DNA of 51,676 bases, from the NCBI RefSeq assembly GCF_026151205.1, contig NW_026971795.1:1-51676 (forward strand), written 5' to 3'. Of this stretch, positions 10,512 to 23,800 are shown in pieces; within the stretch, counting starts at the first letter, position 1, and every line of letters starts with the position of its first letter. Both the position numbers and the translations under genes were made by a program. The stretch is from Bolinopsis microptera (Eukaryota; Ctenophora; Tentaculata; Lobata; Bolinopsidae). The notes beneath the pieces were generated by a model. The model had not been told where the DNA came from. It searched no databases and worked only from the letters and a program-made list of their open reading frames with translations.

Positions 10512-12143
10512 TGGGGGTGGTAGCTGGTCACATGCTAGTCCCCCTTTCTGTCTTTTCTGGGGGGGGGGGAGTGGGGGGAGAGGGGGGTACTGGGGGTGGT
10601 AGCTGGTCACATGCTAGTCCCCCTTTCTGTGCTTTCTGGGGGGGGGGGGGGAGAGGGGGTACTGTGGGTGGTAGCTGGTCACATGCTAGTCCCCCCTTTC
10701 TGTGCTTTCTGGGGGGGGGGGGGGAGAGGGGGGTACTGTGGGTGGTAGCTGGTCACAGGCTAGTCCCCCTTTCTTTGCTTTCTGGGGGGGGGGGGGGGGG
10801 GGGAGGAGAGAGGGTACTGTGGGTGGTAGCTGGTCACATGCTAGTCCCCCCTTTCTGTGCTTTCTGGGGAGGGGGCGGGGAGAGGGGGTACTGTGGGTGG
10901 TAGCTGGGGGGGAGGGGAGAGAGGGGGTACTGTGGGTGGTAGCTGGTCACATGCTAGTCCCCCTTTCTCTGCTTTATGGGGGGGGGGGGGGCGGGGAGAG
11001 GGGGTACTGTGGGTGGTAGCTGGTCACATGCTAGTCCCCCTTTCTGTGCTTTCTGGGGGGGGGGGGGAGAGGGGGGTACTGTGGGTGGTAGCTGGTCACA
11101 GGCTAGTCCCCCTTTCTATGCTTTCTGGGGGGGGGGGGAGGGGAGAGGGGGTACTGTGGGTGGTAGCTGGTCACATGCTAGTCCCCCTTTCTGTGCTTTC
11201 TGGGGGGGGGGGGGAGAGGGGGTACTGTGGGTGGTAGCTGGTCACAGGCTAGTCCCCCTTTCTGTGCTTTTCTGGGGGGGGGCGGGGGAAGAGGGGGTAC
11301 TGGGGGTGGTAGCTGGTCACATGCTAGTCCCTCTTTCTGTGTTTTCAGGGGGGGGGGTTGGAGGGGGAGAGGGGGTACCTGGGGGTGGTAGCTGGTCACA
11401 GGCTAGTCCCCCTTTCTGTGTTTTCAGGGGGGAGGGGGGTGGAGAGAGGGGGTACTGTGGGTGGTAGCTGGTCACAGGCTAGTCCCTCCTCTTCTGTGCT
11501 TTCTGGGGGGGGGGGCGGGGGAGGGGGTACTGGGATGGTAGCTGGTCACAGGCTAGTCCCCCTTTCTATGCTTTCTGGGGGGGGGGGGGGCGGGGGAGGA
11601 GGGGGTACTGTGGGTGGTAGCTGGTCACATGCTAGTCCCCCTTTCTGTGCTTTCTGGGGGGGGGGGGGGAGAGGGGGGTACTGTGGGTGGGTAGCTGGTC
11701 ACAGGCTAGTCCCCCTTTCTATGCTTTCTGGGGGGGGGGGGGGGCGAGGGGGGGTACTGTGGGTGGTAGCTGGTCACATGCTAGTCCCCCTTTCTGTGCT
11801 TTCTGGGGGGGGGGGGGAGAGGGGGGGGGGGGGGGGAAGGGGGGTTTTTTGGGGGGGGGGGGGGGAAGAGGGGGATGGGGGTGGAGCTGGTCACAGGGGG
11901 TCCCCCCTTTTTGGGTTTTTGGGGGGGGGGGGGGGGGGGGGGAGGGGGTACGGGGGGGGGAGGGTCACCCGGTTATCCCTTTTTTGTGTTTTCAGGGGGG
12001 GGGGGGGGTTTTTGGGGGGGGAGGGGGTACTGGGGGGGTAGTGGTCCCCGGCAGTCCCTTTCTTGTTTCGGGGGGGGGGGGGGGGGGGAGAGGGGGTACT
12101 GGGGGTGGTGCTGGTCACATGCTATTTCCCCCTTCTTGTTTCT

Positions 12144-12175
<32 letters not shown>

Positions 12176-12760
12176 ACTGTGGGGGTAGCGGTACGGCTGT
12201 CCCCCTTTTTGCTTTCGGGGGGGGGGGGGGGGGGGGGGGGGTATGTGGTGGGAGTGGTCAAGGCCCAGTCCCCTTTCTTTCTTTTGGGGGGGGGGGGGGG
12301 AGGGGGGTATGGGGTGGTAGTGGCAAGGCTAGTCCCTTTTCTGTGCTTTTGGGGGGGGGGGGGGGGGGGGGGAGGGAAGGAGGGGGGGGGGGGGAGGGGG
12401 GGTACTGGGGGGGGTAGTGGTCACGGCTAGTCCCCTTTTTTGCTTTTGGGGGGGGGGGGAGGGGGGGTACTGTGGGGTGCTGGTCAAGGTTGTCCCTCTT
12501 TCTGTGCTTTTGGGGGGGGGGGAGAGGGGGATGGGGGTGGGAGTGGTACCCGGCTAGTCCCCTTTTGCTTTTTGGGGGGGGGGGGGGGGGAGGGGGGGGG
12601 GGGAGAGGGGGGGGACTGGGGGTGGTAGTGGTACAGGCTGTCCCTTTTCGTGTTTTGGGGAGGGGGGGGGAGAGGGGTGGGCTGGGGGGTGGTTTTGCTG
12701 GTCACATGCTGTTTTCCCCCTTTTTGTGCTTTCTGGGGGGGGGGGGGGGGGGGGGGGGCT
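10512..12760. repeat. G-rich minisatellite, right block
   Basis: Same family as 9041-9395, about 30 units of 70-76 bp. Up to about 11.8 kb the units are clean and alternate CACATGCTAG and CACAGGCTAG variants. From about 11.82 kb to 12.76 kb the units become shortened and homopolymer-rich, as if miscalled. Open frames with poly-Gly or poly-Pro are translations of this array and are not proteins. Confidence 0.95.
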
Positions 12761-13140
12761 ATCTTTGTTAACAAAATTGTTTCTTTTTTTAAAATCACTT
12801 TAAAGGTTTATTGAAAAAATTTAAAAAATGTGTTTAGTTTTATTTGAATTTGATGCTAATTGTTCAGGTTTTTGTTACGGAGGGGGGGGGGGGCCCTAAA
12901 AAAAGGGGATGCTATTTTGATTTGATTCAATTTTTTAGGGGTTTGTACGGAGGGAAAAGATAATGGGGGGGGAATGAAAATGAGGGAAGATTAAAAATCC
13001 CTAACCACTTTGTTATTGACTGTCCGCAAGGGGTTTAGTTTTCACCACTGATTCAATGAAAGGTTTTTTTACCTTTATTTAAAATCCATTGGGTTGGGTT
13101 CGAGTACAAAATGTAATGGTTTTTTTAAAAGGGCAATCGT
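12761..13140. other. AT-rich spacer between G-rich and C-rich arrays
   Basis: Unique-looking AT-rich sequence with scattered homopolymer runs. No gene, no splice-bounded exon and no inverted relationship between the two flanking repeat units was seen. Confidence 0.5.
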
Positions 13141-15560
13141 TTGGGAAATCACCCCCCGGGCCCCCCCCTTTGGTTACTCCCGGGTTTTCCCCCCCCCCGG
13201 GGGCCCCCCCGGGGGGTTTAAAAAATTTAACCCCGGGCCCCCCCCCCCCCCCCCCCCAGCCCCCTTACCGGGAATAAAACCCCCCCCCGGGCCGGGGGCC
13301 CCCCCCCCCCCCCCCCCGTTTGGTAACCCCCCCCCCCCCGGCCCCCCCCCCCTAGGGGGTTTACCGGGTATTTAAAAAAACCCCCTTTTTCCCCGGGGCC
13401 CCCCCCCCCCAGGTTACTCGGTAATTCCCCCCCCCCCCCGGGCCCCCCCCATTGGTTACTCGGTATAAACCCCCCCCCCCCCCGGCCCCCTAGGGGTTTC
13501 CTCGGTAAAACCCCCCCCCGGCCCCCCCCCGAGTTTTTACTCGGGGATACCCCCCCCCCCGGCCCCCCCCCGGACCCCCAACCCCCCCCCCCCCCCCCGG
13601 AAAATCGGTTAAACCCCCCCCCCCCTGGGGGTTATCGGGTATCCCCCCCCCCCGGCCCCCCGGGTTACTCCCCGGTTTTTTTTAAACCCCCCCCCCCCCC
13701 CCCCTAGTTGGGTTTCTCGGGTTACCCCCCCCCCCGGCCCCCCCCGGGGGTTTCTCGGTTTTTACCCCCCCCCCCGGGGCCCCCCCCCCCCAGGTTTTTT
13801 ATCGGTATACCCCCCTCCCCCGGCCCCCCCCCAGGGTTTTCTCGGGTTTTACCCCTCCCCCCGCGGCCCCCTAGTGTTATCGGTTTTTCCCCCCTCCCCC
13901 CCGGGGCCCCCTTTTTGGTTTTCCGGGTTTTTACCCCCTCCCCCCCGGCCCCTTAGGGGTTAATCGGATTTTTTTACCCCCCCCCCCCCCGGGGGCCCCC
14001 AGTGGTTTCTCGGGTTCCCCCCTTTCCCCCCGGCCCCCCCCTTAGGGGGTTATTTTTTTTACCCCCCCCCCCCCCCGGGCCCCCCAGTGTTACTCGGGAT
14101 TACCCCCCCCCCGGGCCCCCCTAGGGGGTTCTGGTATACCCCCCCCCCCCGGGGGCCCCCCCGGGGCCCCGGGGGGGGAAAACCCCCCTCCCCCCGGCCC
14201 CCCCGTGTTATGGCTTTTTCCAAAAACCCCCCCGGCCCCCCCAGGGGGTTTCCCCGGGTTACCCCCCCCCCCCCCCCCCCGGGCCCCCCAGTGTTTTTCG
14301 GATACCCCCCCCCCCCCCCGGCCCCTAGGTTACTCGGTTTAACCCCCCCCCCGGGGCCCCCCCTTGGTTATCGGTATCCCCCCCCCCCGGCCCCCTAGTG
14401 TTAAATCGGATACCCCCCCCCCCCCCCCCGGGCCCCCTTGTGTTACTCGGTAACCCCCCTCCCCCCGGCCCCCCCCTAGTGTTTCTCGGTAACCCCCCCC
14501 CCGGCCCCCCAGTGTTACTCGGTATACCCTCCCCCGGCCCCCCAGTGTTCCGGTTAACCCCCTCCCCGGGGCCCCGTTTTTATCGGTATTCCCCCTCCCC
14601 CGGCCCCTTTGGTTACTGGTATCCCCTCCCCCGGCCCCCCTTGTGTTATCGGATACCCCCTCCCCCGGCCCCCCAGGTTACCCGGTTATTTCCCCCCCCC
14701 CCCCCCCCCCCCCCCCAGTGTTATCGGTTACCCCTCCCCCCCCCCCCCGGGGGCCCCCTTTAGTGTTATCGGTTACCCCCTCCCCCGGCCCCCGTGTTTC
14801 TCGGTATTTCCCCCCCCCCGGCCCCCTTTTTTTATCGGTAAACCCCCCCCCGGCCCCAGTGTTACTCGGTATACCCCCCCCCCGGCCCCCCAGGGTTACT
14901 CGGTATACCCCCCCCCCCGGCCCCTAGTGTTATCGGTTACCCCCTCCCCCCCGGGCCCCCCTGTGTTATCGGTTACCCCCCCCCCCGGCCCCCCAGTGTT
15001 ACTCGGTTTACCCCCCCCCCGGCCCCCCCATGTTCTCGGTTACCCCCCCCCCCCCCCCCCCCCCGGCCCCCAGTGTTTTCGGTTACCCCCCCCCGGCCCC
15101 CCAGTGTTATGGTTTAACCCTCCCCGGCCCCCCTTTTGTGTTACTCGGTTACCCCCCCCCCCGGCCCCCCAGTGTTATCGGTATACCCCCCCCCCCGGCC
15201 CCCCCTAGTTTTATCGGTTTTTACCCCCCCCCCCCGGCCCCCCCTTTTAGTGTTATTCGGTATACCCCCCCCCCCCCGGCCCCCCCTAGTGTTACTCGGT
15301 ATCCCCCCTCCCCGGGCCCCCCTAGTGTTACTGGGTTTTTTCCCCCCCCCCCGGGCCCCCCCCTAGTGTTACTCGGTATACCCCCCCCCCCGGCCCATGG
15401 GGTTACTCGGTATACCCCTCCCCGGCCCCCTAGTGTTATTTGGGGATACCCCCCCCCCCCCGGCCCCATGTGTTATCGGAATACCCCCTCCCCCCCCCGG
15501 CCCAAGTGTACTCGGTTTTAACCCCCTCCCCCGGCCCCCTAGTGTCCTAGATACCCCCCC
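13141..15560. repeat. C-rich minisatellite (about 33-45 bp unit)
   Basis: Units consist of a C-run, CCGGCCCCC, then TAGTGTTACTCGGTATAC and another C-run. Between 13.1 and 14.0 kb the unit is badly corrupted; from about 14.4 kb it is regular, with variants GTGTTATCGG and GTGTTACTCGG. Sixty or so copies are estimated. Poly-Pro open frames on plus and poly-Gly on minus are repeat translations. The unit is unrelated to the G-rich unit on the other side of the spacer. Confidence 0.9.
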
Positions 15561-16944
15561 AGGTATGAGATGGAGGAAAGGGATAGGTTAAAGGAACCCT
15601 TTTAAACAGTTTTTGGGCCGATGGGGACCGGTTTGTTTCTGAGGTTCTGGGGGAAGGGTTTTTGCACTCCATAAACAGTGTCACTTCATTGGACACTTTC
15701 CCTTTAAAACCTCCTTAATTTTTTCAGTTCTCCAAAAAAAAAAAGATGTGTTTCCGTGGCAGAGAGGATAAACCAAAATTTGGTGGAATCTGTCACTAAA
15801 ATAACATCAGATCTGCAACTTGGGTGTATCTGAAGCTAAATTAACCAACGAAAAGGGGAGAGAGACGGGGTGGAGCGGGTAAATTTGTGACGAGGATCCC
15901 GGGGAACCCGGGAGGGCACCTGCTTTAATGGGGACGCTATAAAAAGTTGCCCTTTCCCCAGACCTAATGACCCCCTGCAGAGGCCCCAATTTGAAGTTTA
16001 TAAAAACCCAATGGGAACCTAAGTTTAGACTTCTCAACTTTGCAATAGGTGACTTTTTTGGGGCATCACGCTTTTCCCCTGAGTTTGGGCAGACAGGAAG
16101 GATTCCCGGGGGTTTTTGGGAGGCATGGGAGATTGTCACCTCAGTGTACCCCCTAAGAAAAAACTAATAGAGTTGGATTACAAGGACTTGGGTTTTTTAA
16201 AAAACACATCAAAAGTTAAGAGAGCTGAAAGGTTCAATGACCCAAGTGTTCTTTTTTGGACCCACCCATTACATGTGTTAAAGGGATATAAACATTTGCG
16301 GGTTGTACTTTTATCCACGTGCGGTTATTACTACTTGTGTGCGGTTACTGATCTGTACCTGAGTTACCTGCTGACCTGGCGGACTTATTGAGTGTGATCC
16401 CGGGACACTTGGGCTGATACAGCAGAACCCTGCTATAGAAAGATAACATCTTCTCAGACAGGGGGGGAGGGGGTTTAGGGAGGGAGGCTGAGGACCAAGA
16501 GAAGGGCAGAAGATGAGGGTCCTATCTTCTTCCCTATTGAGCCCCTGGTTTTTTATAAATTTATCAGCCGTTTAACTGAAAGGGAAAAGTGAGATACGCT
16601 TATTATCTTATACTCTGCTTCATAATTTTTTTAAATCATTGTATTTTCAAATTTAAATTTTAATGCGTTTTTTTTCGAGCCGAAATAAATATTATTGGTT
16701 TCCCCTAAAAAAACGTTTTCAAGTTTTACTGTTTAGGTGCGACTAGAATAACCCAACAGGTTATGTAGATGGCTGTGTAAAAAATGGAAAAATGGTTTAA
16801 AAAAACATCCTTTTAAGCTCTCAAAACCCCGGGAAAAAAATATGATTGATGGGCGTTTATTTAAGGGGTGATGCGTCATTTTTGTGTGGTGAAATTTTTT
16901 AAGAGTTGGGATTACGTCATTAAGGAGTGGTGAGGGGTGCAGGA
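15561..16944. other. Unique low-quality intronic sequence, no gene seen
   Basis: Mixed sequence with many doubled and tripled bases. Open frames of 60-110 codons occur on both strands (for example 16116-16391 plus, 15807-16139 minus), but none shows a recognisable domain, splice-bounded structure or consistent partner. Probably part of the long intron between the exons ending at 9040 and starting at 28100. Confidence 0.4.
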
Positions 16945-17206
16945 AAAGGGCATGAGGAGGCATAGCAATAATGTACCGTGTGAAAACCTTTATGGTGCCT
17001 GGCTCAGATAGGAAGAGGAAAATAGCAAAATGTCCGTGATGTTACCTTGTGGGGTTTTAGTCCTGGTCAAAAGGGAAATGAGGGAAATAGCAATAATGTA
17101 CCGTGATTTTAAATTTGTAGGGGCGCCCTGGCTCAGAAGGAATGAGGAGCACTAGCAAAAGTCCCCGTGTGTTAACACTTGTGGGGGCATCGGCTCAGTG
17201 GGAAAT
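16945..17206. repeat. Degenerate tandem repeat, about 62-bp period, 4 copies
   Basis: Copies start near 16963, 17022, 17087 and 17152, sharing TAGCAATAATGTACCGTG, a TTGTGGGG block, TGGCTCAG and GGAAATGAGG. The copies are divergent. Confidence 0.7.
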
Positions 17207-17810
17207 GTATGAACAGTATTTTTAGATCGAATATTGGTGGTTATCTTAATTCTGTAATTATAACTGTCCCTTTTCAGACTACAACCCTGGCACAAAAAAA
17301 ACTGGGAAAATTAAAGTTTCATTCCCTCGTCTCTGGGGAAAATTTTGGGCAAAAAAAAAAAATCTAAAAAAGTCCTACGGTGGACTTTTTCAAATTTTCC
17401 TTTATCAAATTTTCCCCGGAAAAATTTGGCTTCCAGTACCCGGGTACTTGTGTCCTCACACGACCTCACAATTTGGTCACAGGTCAAAAAAATTTAGTCA
17501 AAAAACCCTTCCAAATTTTGGTCAAGGAAAAGGCCCCCAAAAACACCCGGTCAGGTATAAGTGATACCTTAAAATTTTGGGGAAAACGACTTATGTGCTT
17601 TTTTTGAATTAAAGTTTTTTCCCCATTAAACTTGTTCTGCAACCCAAAGTTTTTAAACCTTTATTTCCTTGTGTCAGGGTCTCAGACGGTTTTCGGGAAA
17701 TACACTTTCAGAAGAAGAAGGGAAAAAAGACCCCCCGAAACCCACTTTCCCCGTGCATCTTCTTAATGGGGGGAGGGAGAGGGGGGGGGAGGCCCTTTTT
17801 GTTTTAAATT
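17207..17810. other. Low-quality spacer before the 40-bp satellite
   Basis: Homopolymer-rich sequence (runs of A, T, C) without a recognisable coding exon. The short open frames on both strands have no family resemblance. Confidence 0.4.
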
Positions 17811-20800
17811 GCCAATTTCCACCAGGGATACCACCCGGGGAGGTTAACTTGCAGTAAACCAAACCCGGGATTTCCCGCAGGAGGGTAGGGTTTAAATTTT
17901 CCCGTACCAAACCCGGGGTACCAAACAGGGGGTAGGGTTTAAATTTCAGTACCCCAGGGGTACCACAGGAGGTTTGGTTTAAATTTCGTAAAAACGGGGG
18001 GTACCACAAAGGGGGTAGGTTTTTTCTTGCAGGACCCCAGGGGTTCCAGCAGGGGTAGGTTTAAATTGGCCCGTTCCCCCCAGGGATACCAGCAGGGGGT
18101 AGGGGTTTAATTGCCAACCACCAGGGATACCGCAGGAGGTTTGGTTTTTAAATTGGGAAATACCACCAGGGATTCCAGCAGGGGTAGGGTTAACTTGCAG
18201 TACCCCAGGGGGTAACCCGCAGGGGGTTTTGGTTAAAATTTCAGAAAAAAACCCGGGATACCAGCAAGGTAGGTTTAAAATTTTTCGGGACCCCCCGGGG
18301 TACCCGCAGGAGGTGGTTTAAATTTCAGTACCACCAGGGATACCCCCCAGGGGGTAGGGGTTTAAATTGAGTACCCCAGGGAAACCACAGGGGGTAGGTT
18401 TTTTTTTTCGTACCCCCAGGGGTACCAGCAGGAGGTGGGTTTAAATTGTAGTACCACCCGGGATTTCCACAGGAGGTTGGTTTTTAAAATTTCAGATAAA
18501 CCCCCAGGGATACCCCAGGAGGGAAAGGTTTTAAATTGCAGTACCACCCGGGTTTTTTTTCCCCCGGGGGGAGGAGGTTTGGTTAACTTGCAGTTACCAA
18601 CCCGGGGTACCCGCAGGAGGGAGGAAAAATTTTCAGTAAACCCCGGGGGAAACCCCCAAGGTTGGTTAACCCGCAGTAACCCCCAGGGTTTCCAAACAGG
18701 GGGTAGGGTTTAAAATTGCAGTTCCACCAGGGATACCAGAGGAGGGAGGTTTTTTTGCAGTTTCCCCCCAAGGGTAACCCGCAGGGAGGTAGGTTTAAAT
18801 TGCAGTACCCCCCAGGGATACCACAGGGGGTAGGTTAACTTGCAAAAATTACCCACCAGGTACCCCCAGGAGGTAGGTTAAAAATTGCAGTACCACCGGG
18901 GGTACCAGCAGGAGGGGGTTTTAAATTGCAGTGCCACCCGGGATACCCGGGGAGGAGGGAGGTTTTTAAATTGCATACACCCCGGGGGTCCAGCAGGAAG
19001 GTAGGTTAAATTTTCAGTACCACCCGGGGTAAACCCAGGAGGGGAGGTTTTCCCTTTCAGTACCACCAGGGATACCAAGGAGGTAGGTTTTAAACCCGCC
19101 GTACCACCAGGGATACCCAAGGGGGATAGGTTTTAAATTGCAGAAACCCCCCGGGGTACCAGCAGGGGGTTGGGTTAAAATTGGGGTACCACCCGGGTTC
19201 CACAGGAGGTAGTTAACTTTTCAGGGAAACCAAAAGGGGTACCACAGGGAGGTTTTGTTAAACCCGCAGGTACCACCCGGGATACCAGCAGGAGGAAAGG
19301 GTTTAACCCTTTCAGTACCCCCAGGGGATACCCGCAGGAGGTGGGGTTTAAATTTCAGTACCAAACCCGGGAACCAGCGGAGGTAGGTTTTAACCTTTCC
19401 CAAAAATACCACCCCCGGGAATAAAAACAGGAGGGAGGTTTTAACCCTTTCAGTAAACCCCCCGGGAAAACCCAGGAGGAGGTAGGTTAACTTGCAGTCC
19501 CCCCGGGATACCCCCGGGGGGTTTGGTTTTAAATTGCAAGTAAACCAGGGAAAAGGGGTTTTTTTAACTCAGTTTAACCCCCCCGGGGAGCGAGCAGGAG
19601 GAAAGGTAACTTGCAAAAACCAACCCGGGAAGACCAGCCCGGAGGTGGGGGTTTTTAAATTGCAGTACCACCCGGGAAAACCCGCAAGGGGGTAGGTTAA
19701 CTTGCCGTACCAAACCCGGGTACAGCAAGGGGTTTGGTTTTAAATTGCAGTACCCACCCGGATACCAGCAGAGGGAGGTTAACTTTCCCGTTACCACCAG
19801 GGGTACCAGCAGGGGGTTGGTTTTAAATTGCAGTACCACAGGGGTACCCAGGAGGTAGGGAAACCCGCATACCACCGGGGGTTCCAGCGGGGGTAGGTTA
19901 ACCTTTCCCGTACCACCCGGGTTCCCCGCAGGAGGTTTGGTTTTAATTTTCAAAACCACCCGGGAAAACCAGCAGGAAATTTGGTTTTAAAATTTCAGTA
20001 CCACCCAGGATACCCCGCAGGAGGTAGGTTAAATTTCCCGTAAACCCCCCGGGTTTCCCGCAGGAAAGGTTTTGGTTTTAAATTTTTGTAAACCGACCAG
20101 GGAACCAGAAGGGGGGTAGGGTTTTAAATTTCAGTAACCCCCAGGGATACAGAGGGGGTAGGTTAACTTGCCGTACCACCCGGGGTACCAGCAGGGGTAG
20201 GTTAAAAATTTCGTACCCAGGGGTACCGCGGAGGTAGGTTAACTTTGCAATTTCCACCAGGGATACCAAACCGGAGGGGGTTAACTTGCAGTACCAAACC
20301 CGGGATACCAGCAGGGGGTAGGTTTTAAATTGCGGGACCCCAGGGGAAAAACCAGCAGGGGGTAGGTTTTAAATTGGCCCTACCACCAGGGTACAGCGAG
20401 GTAGGTTAATTGCAGTACCACCCGGGATACCGAGGAGGTGTTAACTTGCAGTACCACCCGGGATACCAGCAGGAGGTAGGTTTTAAAGGGAGAAACCACC
20501 AGGTACCGGGAGGGGTAGGTTAAACTTGCAGTACCCCCAGGGGGTACCAGAAAGGGGGGTGGTTAACCCTTTTTAAATACCAAACCCGGGATACCACAGG
20601 GGGTAGGTTTTAAATTGCAGTACCACCAGGGTACAAACAGGGGGTAGGGTTTTTTTGCAGTACCCCAGGGATACCAGCAGGAGGGAGGGTTTTAAAATTT
20701 TCGTACCCCCAGGGGTACCAGCCCGGGGGGAAAGGTTTAAATTTTCATTTCCCCCAGGGATTTCCCGCAGGGGGGTTTGGTTAAAATTGGGAGTACCACA

Positions 20801-23800
20801 GGGATACCAGGGAGGAGGTTTGGGGTTTAAATTTGCAGTACCACCTGGGTACCCGCAGGAGGTAGGTTAACTTGCAGTACCCCCAGGGATACCGAGGAGG
20901 GAGGTTTAAATTCAGTTACCACCAGGGGATTAAACCCGCAGGGGGGAAAGGGTTTAAATTGCCAAATTTCCACCAGGGATACCAGCAGGAGGTTAAAGGG
21001 TTAAAATTGCAGTTCCCCGGGATACCACAGGAGGTAGGTTTAAATTGCAGTTTCCACCAGGGGGTACCACAGGAGGGAGGTTAACTTGCAGTTTCCACCA
21101 AGGGGTACCAGAAAGGGGAGGTTTAAATTTCAGACCACCAGGGGGGCCACAGGGGTAGGGGTTAACCTTTCAGTACCCCCAGGGATACCAGCAGGAGGTA
21201 AGGTTTTAACTTGCATTTCCCCCAGGGGGGTTCCACAGGGGTGGTTAACTTGCAGTACCACCAGGGGTACCAAGGGAGGGGGTAGGTTTAAATTTTCAGT
21301 ACCCCCCAGGGTAAAAAACAGGAGGTAGGTTTAAATTTCAGTAAACCCCCGGGATTTTCCAGCTGAGGTAGGTTAACTTTCAGTACCCCCAGGGGATACC
21401 CGCAGGGGGGTAGGGGTTTAAATTTTCAGTACCACCCGGGATTTCCCCGGGGGGTAGGTTAAACTTGCCAAATACCACCAGGGATAACCCCCAAAGGGGG
21501 TAGGTTAATTCTTTGGGGGGGTACCACCAAAAGGGATACCCCCTTCCAAAGGGGGTAGGTTAACCTTCCGTACCACCAGGGGGTACCGAAGGGGGGTAGG
21601 GTTTTCTTGAAGTACCACCAGGGATACCGGGAGGGGGTTTGGTTTAAATTGCGTACCACCAGGGATACCACAGGGGGTAAAGGGTTTAACCGGGAGTACC
21701 AAACCCGGGGAAAAAAGAGGGGTAGGTTAACTTTCTACCACCAGGGAACCCGCAGGGGTAGGGTTTTCTTGCAGTACCACCCGGGATACCAGCAGGGGGA
21801 GGTTAACCTTTTTCATTACCACCCGGATTTAAAAAAGGGGTAGGTTAACCTGCAGTTTCCACCAGGGGGAAAACCCGCAGGAGGAGGTTAACTTGCAAAA
21901 TAAAACCCCCAGGGGGTACCCGCAGGAGGTTGGTTTAACTTGCAGTACCACCAGGGGAAACCCGCAGGTGGGTTTTGGTTAACTTGCGTACCAAACCCGG
22001 GATACCCGCAGGGGGAGGTTTAAACCGCAATTTTCCACCCGGGGTACAAAGGAGGTAGGTTAACTTGCAGTACCACCAGGGGAAAACCCGCAGGAGGTTG
22101 GGTTTCCTTTTCCGTTTCCACCAGGGGGGTACCACAAGGGGGTAGGTTTTAAATTTTCAGTACCACCAGGGATAACCAGCAGGAGGTGGTTAACTTGCAG
22201 GGACCACCAGGGGTAACCCGAGGAGGTAGTTAAAAATTTCAAATTTTCCACCAGGTTACCAGAGGAGGTAGGGTTTAAATTGCCCTAAACCCCCGGGGGT
22301 ACCAGAAGGGGAGGTTAACTTGCCCTACAAACCCGGGATACCAGCAGGAGGCAAGGTTTTAAATTGCCTACCACCAGGGATAAACCCCAGGAGGTAGTTT
22401 CTTGCAGTACCACCAGGGATACCACCGGAGGTAGGTTTTAAATTGCAGTTTCCACCAGGGGTTTCCCCGGGGGGAAAATTTTTAAATTGGGGTACCCCCA
22501 GGGAAAACCCGCAGGAGGTAGGTTAAATTCCCCGTCCACAGGGATACCAGGGAGGAGGGGGGTTAACTTTCAGTACCACCAGGGATACCACAGGGGTATG
22601 TTAACTTCAGGACCAAAAAACCCCGGGGATACCAGCAAAGGGGGTAGGTTAAAACCCCTTGGAAAACCCCAACCCCAGGGATTTCCAAACAGGAGGGAGG
22701 GGTTAAAACCCGCATTTCCACCAGGGGGTACCACAGGAGGTAGGGTTAAAATTGCTTTTCCACCAGGGGATACCCGCATGGTAGGTTTTAAATTGCATAC
22801 CACCAGGGATACCCCGCAGGGGGTAAAGGTTTTCCTTTCAGAAACCCCCAGGGATACCAGCAGGAGGTTTGGTTAAAACCCTTGGGAGTCCACCCGGGGT
22901 ACCAGCAGGGGGGGAGGGGTTTAACCGCAGTACCACCAGGGGGTACCAGCAGGAGGTAGGTTTTAAAATTTCAGTACCAAGGGTACCCCAGGGGGGTAGG
23001 TTAAATTGCAGTACCCCCCAGGGTACCCCAGGAGGGAGGTTAACTTGCAGTTAAACCCCCGGGAACCACAGGGGGTAGGTTAACTTGCAAATACCACCAG
23101 GGATAAACCCGCAGGAGGTAGGTTAACTTTCAGTAAACCCCCAGGGAAACCAGCAGGAGGGAGGTTAACTTGCAGTACCCACCCGGGGTACCGCAGGAGG
23201 TAGGTTTAAACCCGCATTTCCAAAAGGGATACCAGAAGAGGTAGGTTTTAAATTGCAGTACCACCAGGGGTAAGCAGGGGGTAGGTTTTAAATTGCCCGT
23301 ACCCCCCGGGATACCCCAGGAGGTAGGTTAAATTTACCACCAGGGATACCAGCAGGAGGTTTGGTTAACTTGCAAATAAACCCCCAGTAAACCCGAGGAG
23401 GTAGGTTAACTTGCAGTCCCCCCAGGGTACCAGCAGGAGGTTTGGTTAATTGCAGTACCACCAGGGATACCCGCCAGGAGGAAAGGTTTTAAACCGGGAG
23501 GACCACCGGGATACCCCGCAGGAGGGGAGGTTAAAAAATTTTTGTCCACCAGGGATACCAGCAGGGGGGAAGGGGTTAAATTGCATACCACCAAGATACC
23601 CCAGGGGGTAGGGTTTAAATTGCAAAAACCCCCAGGGATTTCCAGCAGGAGGGAGGTTAACTTGCAAACCACCCGGGATACCCCAGGGGGGGTTAAGGGT
23701 TTAACCCCTTGCATACCACCAGGGGTACCCGCCCGGGGAGGTAACTTTCATTTTCCCCAAGGGGAAAAACAGGAGGGGTTTTTAACTTGCAGTTTCCCCC

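Noticed and set aside
9150-15521. Many long open frames rich in Gly or Pro on both strands
   Set aside because: They are translations of G-rich and C-rich minisatellites with unreliable run lengths. They lack a consistent frame, start context or splice structure.
16116-16391. 91-codon plus-strand frame in the unique spacer
   Set aside because: No family resemblance, no splice signals, poor local sequence quality.
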